NCBI GenBank assembly: GCA_017403825.1
Contig: JAFRDO010000066.1
Location: 100,789-164,788 of the forward strand
Length of the DNA: 64,000 nucleotides
Direction: 5' to 3'
DNA from: Kiritimatiellia bacterium
GTDB lineage: Bacteria; Verrucomicrobiota; Kiritimatiellia; RFP12; UBA1067
This document shows, piece by piece, positions 58,168 through 64,000 of the stretch. Both the position numbers and the translations under genes were made by a program. The number at the start of each line of letters is the position of its first letter. Within the stretch, counting starts at the first letter, position 1. The notes beneath the pieces are model-generated. The model worked only from the letters and a program-made list of their open reading frames with translations. It did not search any database and was not told the DNA's origin.

Positions 58168-59454
58168 ATGTCCGAGGAATCAATGACGATAGCGGCGATT
58201 GCGACTGCGTCGGGGCGCGGCGGCGTCGCTGTAGTGCGCGTCAGCGGGCCGGATGCGTTCCTGGTCGCCGAGCGGCTGACGGGGACTGTCCCCAAGCCCG
58301 GACGCGTTTCGCTGCGGCGGCTGCGCGGCGGCGAGGACGGCCGCGTCATTGACGATGCGGTGGTGCTGGCGTTTCGCGCGCCGCACAGCTACACGGGTGA
58401 GGACGTGGTGGAGTTCCAGTGCCATGGCGGCGCCGTCACTCCGCGCCGAGTGCTGGAGGCGTGCTTCGCGGTTGGTGCGCGCCTTGCGCGGCGCGGCGAA
58501 TTCACCGAACGCGCCCTGCTGAACGGCAAGCTCGACATCGAGCAGGCGGAGGCAGTGCTTGACCTCGTGGATGCGAAGACCGACCGTGCGGCGGACATGG
58601 CGCTTGCGGGTCTCGCCGGACAGCGACGGCAGGCACTCCGCGCCCTCTACGACGAGGCGCTTGACCTGTCGACGACGCTTGAGCATGCGCTTGACGTGGA
58701 CGAAGGCGAGTTGCCGTCTGGCTTTGCCGACGGGATCGCTCGTCGCGTCGCTGCGCTCCGCGACCGGATCGGCGGTGAGATTCGCCGTGCGAAGGAGCGG
58801 CAGATTCTGCGTGACGGGGCGCTTGTCGTGCTGGCCGGTCCGCCGAACGCGGGCAAGTCGTCGCTGATGAACGCGCTCCTGGGCGAGAGCCGTGTGCTCG
58901 TGAGTGACACGCCCGGCACGACGCGTGATACGATCGAGGCGTGGCTTGATCTCGGCGGGTGGCCCGTTCGCCTTGTCGATACCGCCGGGCTGCGCGAGAC
59001 TGGCGACGCGGTGGAGGCCGCTGGTGTCCGCCGTGCGGCGGACGAGGTTGCGCGGGCCGACGTCGTGATAGCCTTGGCTCCGCTGGAGGTCCCGGTCGCG
59101 CCCGGCGCGGCGGTAGTCGCCGTTCATGCGAAGTGCGACCTTGGTCGCGGCGAGGGACTGAACGTCTCGGCGAAGACGGGCGAAGGGCTTGGCGAGCTTG
59201 CGAAGGCCGTCGCGGCGGCCCTTGAGCGCAGGGCGGAAATGGACGGCGGCGACGTCGGCGGAAACGCGGCGGAGGCCGACGTCGCCGCGCTTACGGCGGC
59301 GCGCCAGGCTTTGTCGGAGGCCGCAGTAGGCGACCCGGTCCTTGCGGCAAATGCTGTGCGGACTGCGGCTGAGCGGCTTGGGGTTCGCATGGGTGCGACA
59401 TATTCCGCCGATTTGCTCGAAAATCTTTTTTCCCGTTTCTGCGTCGGGAAATGA
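58168..59454 (+). CDS. mnmE: tRNA uridine-5-carboxymethylaminomethyl modification GTPase MnmE
   Basis: A 428-residue enzyme that, with MnmG, modifies the wobble U34 of several tRNAs. It has the N-terminal folate-binding domain (TASGRGGVAVVRVSGP, SYTGEDVVEFQCHGG), a helical domain, and a GTPase domain with G1 GPPNAGKSS, G2 PGTTRDT and G3 DTAG. The C-terminus is RFCVGK, the catalytic-cysteine motif. The G4 motif, usually NKxD, reads AKCD, and the G3-G4 segment is shorter than usual. ATG 58183, with GAGGA five bases before it, is a plausible alternative start. Confidence 0.93.
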   Translation: MSEESMTIAAIATASGRGGVAVVRVSGPDAFLVAERLTGTVPKPGRVSLRRLRGGEDGRVIDDAVVLAFRAPHSYTGEDVVEFQCHGGAVTPRRVLEACFAVGARLARRGEFTERALLNGKLDIEQAEAVLDLVDAKTDRAADMALAGLAGQRRQALRALYDEALDLSTTLEHALDVDEGELPSGFADGIARRVAALRDRIGGEIRRAKERQILRDGALVVLAGPPNAGKSSLMNALLGESRVLVSDTPGTTRDTIEAWLDLGGWPVRLVDTAGLRETGDAVEAAGVRRAADEVARADVVIALAPLEVPVAPGAAVVAVHAKCDLGRGEGLNVSAKTGEGLGELAKAVAAALERRAEMDGGDVGGNAAEADVAALTAARQALSEAAVGDPVLAANAVRTAAERLGVRMGATYSADLLENLFSRFCVGK

Positions 59455-59460
59455 TATAAT
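59452..59460 (+). promoter_or_regulatory. Extended -10 promoter of the GspF-like gene
   Basis: TGA-TATAAT at 59452-59460 overlaps the mnmE stop; AACGGGAG precedes ATG 59496. Confidence 0.6.
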
Positions 59461-59495
59461 AATCCGCAAAACTGACCGAAGAACGGGAGTTCAGC

Positions 59496-60812
59496 ATGGC
59501 AACATTCCAGTATATTGCGAAGGATTCGTCCGGCGGCGAGCGCCGCGGAACAGTGGAGGCGTCGGACCGCAACGCGGCAATATCCGCAGTCCGGGCGCAG
59601 GGGCTTCTGCCGACGGCGCTCGGCGAGGTGAAGGGCGCGTCGGCGTCGCAACCGGCGAAGAAGTCCGGCAAGTCGGCCAAGCCGGCCAAGCCGGCGAAGG
59701 GCGGCGCCATGAACAAGGAGATCAAGATCAATTTCCGCATGCCCAAGTTCCTGCAGGGCAAGATCAAGACCAAGGTGCTTACGCAGTTCACGCGCCAGCT
59801 CGCGACGCTGGTGAACGCCGGCCTGCCGCTGATGCGCGGCATCGAGGTGCTGAAGCGACAGATGCGCGACCAGCAGATGCTCGACGCGCTCAACGGCATC
59901 TCAGAGAACATTGCCGCTGGCGGTACCTTCTCGGAGTCGCTGTCGGCGTACCCGAAGATCTTTGACAGGCTCTACATCAACATGGTGAAGGCCGGCGAAG
60001 CGGGCGGCGTGCTTGAAGTCGTGCTTGGCCGTCTCGCGGAGTTCGCCGAGAAGAGCGAGAAGATTAAGAACAAGGTGAAGGGCGCGATGATCTACCCGAT
60101 CGTGGTTCTCGTCGCCGCAGTCGGCATCACGGCGTTCCTGCTCGTCGCGGTCATTCCGAAGTTCCAGCAGGTGTTCAACGACATGCTTGGCGGCGCGGCG
60201 CTCCCGGCTGTGACGCAGTACGTGATCGAGGCGTCCGAGTTCGTGCAGCACAACGGCCTGCAGATATTTGCCGCCGTCGTTGCGCTCGTCATCATCAAGA
60301 AGATCATCGGCAAGACGGAGAAGGGCGCGTACTTCTTCGATGCGCTAACGCTCAAGATGCCTGTCACGGGCACGCTGGCGCAGCGCTCGGCCGTCTCGAG
60401 GTTCACGCGAACGCTGGGCACCCTGCTTTCTTCGGGCGTGCCGATCCTGCAGTCGCTTACGATCGTGCGCGACACCACCGGCAACCGCGTCCTGATGAAG
60501 GCTATTCAGAACGTGCACGACTCCGTGAAGGAGGGCGAGTCAATGACGCAGCCGCTTTCGCAGTGCAAGGTGTTTCCGCCGATGGTCACGTCGATGGTGG
60601 AGGTCGGCGAGGAGACCGGCGCGCTCGCCGAGATGCTCACGCGCATCGCGAACACCTACGATGACGAGGTCGACAACGCGGTGGCGGGCATGACGGCGGC
60701 GATCGAGCCTGCGCTCATCATCGTGCTGGCCGTTGTCGTCGGCACGATCGTCATCGCTATGTTCCTGCCGATGGTCAAGATCATCGGTTCCGTCTCCGGC
60801 GCCGGCGGCTGA
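59496..60812 (+). CDS. Type II secretion/type IV pilus inner-membrane protein (GspF/PilC family)
   Basis: A 438-residue protein. A short N-terminal domain (FQYIAKDSSGGERRGTVEASD) is followed by an Ala/Lys-rich linker (about residues 48-75), and two T2SF domains (residues about 90-215, LTQFTRQLATLVNAGLPL with NMVKAGEAGGVLEVVL; and about 295-420, FTRTLGTLLSSGVPILQSL with MVEVGEETGALAEMLTRIA). Three membrane helices are present. It forms the platform of type II secretion or pilus machines. The usual partner ATPase and pseudopilins are not next to it. Confidence 0.92.
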   Translation: MATFQYIAKDSSGGERRGTVEASDRNAAISAVRAQGLLPTALGEVKGASASQPAKKSGKSAKPAKPAKGGAMNKEIKINFRMPKFLQGKIKTKVLTQFTRQLATLVNAGLPLMRGIEVLKRQMRDQQMLDALNGISENIAAGGTFSESLSAYPKIFDRLYINMVKAGEAGGVLEVVLGRLAEFAEKSEKIKNKVKGAMIYPIVVLVAAVGITAFLLVAVIPKFQQVFNDMLGGAALPAVTQYVIEASEFVQHNGLQIFAAVVALVIIKKIIGKTEKGAYFFDALTLKMPVTGTLAQRSAVSRFTRTLGTLLSSGVPILQSLTIVRDTTGNRVLMKAIQNVHDSVKEGESMTQPLSQCKVFPPMVTSMVEVGEETGALAEMLTRIANTYDDEVDNAVAGMTAAIEPALIIVLAVVVGTIVIAMFLPMVKIIGSVSGAGG

Positions 60813-60862
60813 TGCCGGCACCGGTGCGCCTCCGGACACTTCGGAACGGCCTCCGACCGTGA
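60812..60862 (+). CDS. 16-codon bridging mini-ORF
   Basis: ATG 60812 shares its A with the stop of the GspF-like gene, and the frame (MPAPVRLRTLRNGLRP) ends in TGA overlapping the GTG start of the Mur ligase (GTGA, 60859-60862). The double overlap suggests that ribosomes could reinitiate across the gap, which otherwise has no good ribosome binding site. It may be coincidental. Confidence 0.3.
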   Translation: MPAPVRLRTLRNGLRP

Positions 60863-62061
60863 AACGGCACCTGATCGGCATAGGCGGCGTGGGGATGAGC
60901 GCGCTCGCGACGGCGCTCCTCAGGCTCGGGGACAAAGTGACCGGAGCGGACCGCGCGCTGGACACGCCAAACGTGCGGTTCCTAGAATCGCTGGGCGTCC
61001 GCGTCTTTCCCGATGACGGGAGCGGCGTCGACGCCTCCGTCGGCGAAGTTATCGTTTCCACCGCCATCGAGTCCGACAATCCTGGGCTTGTGCGTGCGAA
61101 GTCGCTCGGCATACCGGTCGTCCATCGCGCTAAGGCCCTTGCCGGCGCCCTTGCCGGCTACAAGCTCGTCGCCGTGGTCGGCACGTGCGGCAAGTCATCG
61201 GTGACGGCCATGCTCGGACACGTCCTCGCGGAATGCGGACTTGACCCTATGTGCGTGAACGGCGCGAATGTCGTCGGCTGGGAGGGTGCCGTCCGCTTCG
61301 GGCGCGGACAGTACGCCGTGGCCGAGGTGGACGAAAGCGACAAGTCGCTTGTCGCGTTCCACCCTTACGCCGCGATCGTAACGAACGCAAGCGCCGACCA
61401 TTACTCGAAAGAGGAGATGGACGCCGTATTCGACGCCTTCGTAAAGGACCTGCCTGGTCCGCTCGTGGACGCCCGCGGCGAGACGTACCGCCCGCAGGAC
61501 TACGTCCGCCAGAACGCATCGCTCGCCGTGCGCATGGCCGTCCTGCTCGGCTGCGACCGCGCCGCCGCCGAGCGTGCGATCAAGAGTTTCCGTGGCGTGG
61601 AGCGCAGGCTGCAGCGGTACGGCGGCAACGTCTACGACGACTACGCCCACAATCCGGAGAAGCTGCGGGCCATGTGGCTCACGCTTGCCGAGCGACACCC
61701 GGAGGGAGTCTGCGCCGTATGGCGTCCGCACGGCTACGGACCGCTCCGCAAGATGCTGGACGCGCTGGCGGAGATGTTCGACGCTACGGTGCGGCCGTGC
61801 GACAGGCTTCTCCTATTGCCGGTCTACGACGCCGGCGGCACGGCTGACCGTTCGCTCAACAGCGATGCGCTCGCCGCGCGGCTCCATCCCGGCGTCTGCG
61901 AGCTTGTGCCGGACCTTGACGCGGCATACGACTGGTGCCTGGCGCACCGGCATGACTACGGCGCGTTCGTCACGTGCGGTGCGCGCGACCCCGGGCTGCC
62001 CGCGCTCGCCGCGCGCATTTCGTCGGCCATCGGAGGCGGAATCCCCGGCGAGGTCGTATGA
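60859..62061 (+). CDS. Mur ligase family protein, MurC-like
   Basis: A 400-residue protein with the MurC-style NAD-like start GIGGVGMSALATALLRLGD, VIVSTAIESDNPGL, the ATP loop VVGTCGKSSVTAML, NASADHYSKEEM and YDDYAHNPEKLRAMW with the ligase C-terminal motif. UDP-MurNAc:L-alanine ligase is the closest match. It is shorter than usual MurC (about 460-490), and the usual GTHGKT P-loop reads GTCGKS. It may be the housekeeping MurC or a divergent ligase (Mpl-like). The start is GTG 60859. The stop overlaps the next gene as ATGA. Confidence 0.75.
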   Translation: MKRHLIGIGGVGMSALATALLRLGDKVTGADRALDTPNVRFLESLGVRVFPDDGSGVDASVGEVIVSTAIESDNPGLVRAKSLGIPVVHRAKALAGALAGYKLVAVVGTCGKSSVTAMLGHVLAECGLDPMCVNGANVVGWEGAVRFGRGQYAVAEVDESDKSLVAFHPYAAIVTNASADHYSKEEMDAVFDAFVKDLPGPLVDARGETYRPQDYVRQNASLAVRMAVLLGCDRAAAERAIKSFRGVERRLQRYGGNVYDDYAHNPEKLRAMWLTLAERHPEGVCAVWRPHGYGPLRKMLDALAEMFDATVRPCDRLLLLPVYDAGGTADRSLNSDALAARLHPGVCELVPDLDAAYDWCLAHRHDYGAFVTCGARDPGLPALAARISSAIGGGIPGEVV

Positions 62062-63206
62062 TTCATTTCAACAGGCCATTCCTTACCGGCAAGGAGACCG
62101 AGTACATTCGCCAGGCGGTGGCGGACGGCAAGATCTCTGGCAACGGCGAGTTCACGCACAGGTGCCAGGAGTTCTTCGAGAAGCGTTGCGGCTTCCGCAA
62201 GTGTCTGCTCACGACTTCCTGCACCGACGCGCTGGAGATGGCGGCGATACTTTCTGGCGTCGGCCCTGGCGACGAGGTTATCGTGCCGTCCTACACGTTC
62301 GTGTCGTCCGCGCTCGCGTTCGTCCGCCAGGGCGCGACGGTCGTCTTCGCCGACAGCCGCGCGGACGAGCCGAACGTAGACGCCGCGCAGATTGAGGCGC
62401 TTGTGACGCCGCGCACGAGGGTGATAGTGCCGGTGCACTATGCGGGCTGCGCCTGCGACATGGACGCGATAATGGACATCGCCGGGCGTCACAACCTAAT
62501 TGTCGTCGAGGACGCCGCCCAGGCGATCGAGTCGTTCTGGCGCGGACGCCCCCTTGGCGGCATCGGGCATATGGCCTGCTTCAGCTTCCACGAGACGAAG
62601 AACGTCATCTCCGGCGAGGGCGGCATGCTCGTCGTCAACGACGAGAGGTTCCTCCGCCGCGCCGAGATCATCTGGGAGAAGGGCACGAACCGCGCCGAGT
62701 TCTTCCGCGGCGAGGTTAACAAGTACGGCTGGGTGGACGTCGGGTCGTCGTTCCTGCCGTCGGAGATTGTCTCGGCCTTCCTTTGGGCGCAGCTGGAGCA
62801 TATTGATGAGATACAGTCCGCTCGCCGGCGCATCTGGGAGCGCTACTACGACTTTTTCTCTGGATTCAGCCCGAAAGCCGTCCGCCTCGGCCTTCCGAAG
62901 ATTCCCGACGGCGCGACGAACAACGCGCACATGTTTTACCTACTCTTCCCCGACCTTGTGTCGCGCACGGACTTCATCTCGAAGATGAGGGCTCAGGACA
63001 TTCTCTGTGTGTTCCACTACCTGCCGCTCCATTCTTCGGAGTTCTACCTCAGGTACGCGAAGGAGCATGCGCCGTCCGCCCCCGTGCCAGCCTCCCTGCC
63101 GAACTGCGACCGGTACGCAGACACGCTCGTGCGTCTGCCCCTCTACTGCGGCCTCGGCACCGACCAAGACAAGGTTCTCGCTGCCGCGAAAGAAGCCCTG
63201 TCGTAG
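62058..63206 (+). CDS. dTDP-4-amino-4,6-dideoxygalactose transaminase-like aminotransferase
   Basis: A 382-residue PLP enzyme of the DegT/DnrJ/EryC1 class. It closely follows the WecE/RffA pattern: NRPFLTGKETEYIRQAV, TTSCTDALEMAAIL, PSYTFVSSALAFV, VEDAAQAIESFWRGRPLGGIG (broken here to stay short: EDAAQAIES), and the PLP-lysine segment CFSFHETKNVISGEGG. It makes dTDP-4-amino sugars for surface glycans. Coupled by ATGA to the Mur ligase gene, which is unusual for a sugar transaminase. Confidence 0.88.
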   Translation: MIHFNRPFLTGKETEYIRQAVADGKISGNGEFTHRCQEFFEKRCGFRKCLLTTSCTDALEMAAILSGVGPGDEVIVPSYTFVSSALAFVRQGATVVFADSRADEPNVDAAQIEALVTPRTRVIVPVHYAGCACDMDAIMDIAGRHNLIVVEDAAQAIESFWRGRPLGGIGHMACFSFHETKNVISGEGGMLVVNDERFLRRAEIIWEKGTNRAEFFRGEVNKYGWVDVGSSFLPSEIVSAFLWAQLEHIDEIQSARRRIWERYYDFFSGFSPKAVRLGLPKIPDGATNNAHMFYLLFPDLVSRTDFISKMRAQDILCVFHYLPLHSSEFYLRYAKEHAPSAPVPASLPNCDRYADTLVRLPLYCGLGTDQDKVLAAAKEALS

Positions 63207-63242
63207 CCGGAACAATCGGCGTGCGGAAGCTTGAGCCCGAAA

Positions 63243-63839
63243 ATGGCTGACATACCTACGACCTCGACAACGCTGCTGCGGGACCTGGCGCAAGACATGC
63301 AGCACGTCCGCTGGGGCGAGTTCGTAGCGCGCTACCGACCGATGATGGAGGCGTTCATGAGGGAGCGATTCCCCTCGCTCGATGCCGACGACGTAATCCA
63401 GGAAACGCTTGTTGCCGTCTGCAAGGTGATGCCTTCCTATCGCTACGATCCGGATGCAAAGGGACATTTCCGCAGTTATCTCACAGGCATTCTGCGGCAT
63501 CGTGCGCTTCGAATGCTGAGGGAAGAAAGCCGCTGTGCGAGACTTGTTGCAGACATGCAGCGAGAGAGTTTGGTGGACCGCTCTTTGCCCGCTGAACCTG
63601 ATGATGAGGCTTGGCGCGATGCGGTTTTTGAGATGGCCCTGTCCAGGTTCCTCGCCGATCCCTCGGTCGCCGACCGCACCAAGCGTATCTTTGAGCGGAC
63701 CGCGATCGGCGGCGAACCGCCAGAGGCCGTGGCTGCGGTGTTCCAGATGACGCGCCATGCCGTCGACCAGGCAAAGAGCCGTGCGCTGTCGAGGTTGCGT
63801 GAACTTGTTAGAGAGCTGGAGTCAGTTGCCGGTGAGTAA
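63243..63839 (+). CDS. ECF-type RNA polymerase sigma factor
   Basis: A 198-residue sigma70-family factor. Region 2 covers FVARYRPMMEAFMRERF, DADDVIQETLVAV and HFRSYLTGILRHRALRML. Region 4 covers TAIGGEPPEAVAAVFQMTRHAVDQAKSRAL. The linker is longer than in classic ECF factors. ATG 63243 is preferred over TTG 63231. A Ser/Thr kinase starts inside its last codons, a pairing seen in PVC-type ECF groups, where the kinase replaces an anti-sigma factor. Confidence 0.88.
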   Translation: MADIPTTSTTLLRDLAQDMQHVRWGEFVARYRPMMEAFMRERFPSLDADDVIQETLVAVCKVMPSYRYDPDAKGHFRSYLTGILRHRALRMLREESRCARLVADMQRESLVDRSLPAEPDDEAWRDAVFEMALSRFLADPSVADRTKRIFERTAIGGEPPEAVAAVFQMTRHAVDQAKSRALSRLRELVRELESVAGE

Positions 63840-64000
63840 CGCCCCCGATTCCATCGAGACGCGGTGCGCGGCCCACGCTCCTGTAGATTCCGCTGGTCGT
63901 TTCGCCCCGGGGACGGCCTTCGGCGACTGGCGCGTGACGGCGTTTATCGGGCGCGGCGGAAACGGAGAGGTCTATTGCGCGGAACACGTCACGCTCGGCA
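63832..64000 (+). CDS. Ser/Thr protein kinase, N-terminal fragment
   Basis: The first 56 codons, cut by the window end. GTG 63832 overlaps the sigma-factor stop by eight bases. After about 30 residues the Hanks-type kinase glycine loop appears: GDWRVTAFIGRGGNGEVYCAE, here AFIGRGGNGEVY. It likely phosphorylates the adjoining sigma factor or transmits a signal to it. The start codon and overlap support a coupled pair. Confidence 0.8.
   Translation, partial: MSNAPDSIETRCAAHAPVDSAGRFAPGTAFGDWRVTAFIGRGGNGEVYCAEHVTLG

Noticed and set aside
1..64000. tRNA and rRNA genes
   Set aside because: I looked for T-loop GTTCGA-type motifs with flanking stems and for conserved rRNA blocks on both strands and saw none; a covariance search could still find one.

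Overview
The window looks like a high-GC, Gram-negative, gut- or rumen-type bacterium of the PVC group, most likely Kiritimatiellota (Verrucomicrobiota). This is inferred from gene content, not from a phylogeny. The pointers are an outer membrane (LptD, LpxK, a TonB receptor), a complete MreBCD-RodA-PBP2 wall cluster, Tat-exported sugar oxidoreductases, large secreted glycosidases, BspA/InlB-type surface proteins and an ECF sigma factor followed by a Ser/Thr kinase. I found no rRNA, tRNA or CRISPR locus.

Layout. 1-6445: a pectin/oligogalacturonide catabolic operon on the minus strand (orphan PTS-type IIC permease, kduI, kduD, DUF4861, GH105 hydrolase, then the start of another secreted protein). 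It diverges from a XylR-like AraC regulator across a mirror-image promoter. 6500-21556: secreted glycan-degradation genes on the plus strand (GH78 rhamnosidase, a GH42-like enzyme, a nitrilase-GDPD fusion, a GntR regulator, a frameshifted surface protein, a Tat MBL hydrolase, a DUF6259-like enzyme, a Tat Gfo/Idh/MocA oxidoreductase). 21630-26735: core genes (aspartate kinase, rpsT, pgk, a bioD-bioA fusion). 26736-32650: an accessory island with AT-rich repeats, a long RNA-like hairpin, an FRG-domain gene of lower GC, an LRR/InlB surface protein, and a REP-associated Y1 transposase flanked by palindromic repeat arrays. 32657-45936: rubredoxin, response regulator, gmk, an oxidoreductase and tadA, then the tightly overlapping run mreB-mreC-mreD-mrdA-rodA-rng-lptD-lpxK. 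45956-52085: a Tat-signal remnant, DUF805 and DUF975 membrane proteins and murJ, converging on a GT2-plsY-mrp operon. 52245-64000: yifB/comM, a TonB receptor, three tandem secreted paralogs, mnmE, a GspF-like gene, a Mur ligase, a WecE-like transaminase, an ECF sigma factor and the start of a kinase.

Two general signals run through the window. Many transcription units begin at an extended -10 of the form TGn-TATAAT. In several genes this element lies only 6-9 bases before the start codon, which predicts leaderless mRNAs. Many neighbouring genes overlap by ATGA or GTGA, which indicates translational coupling. The least ordinary loci are the REP/RAYT locus, whose transposase carries an extra C-terminal domain resembling DprA/SLOG proteins, and the long hairpin RNA candidate next to the FRG gene.
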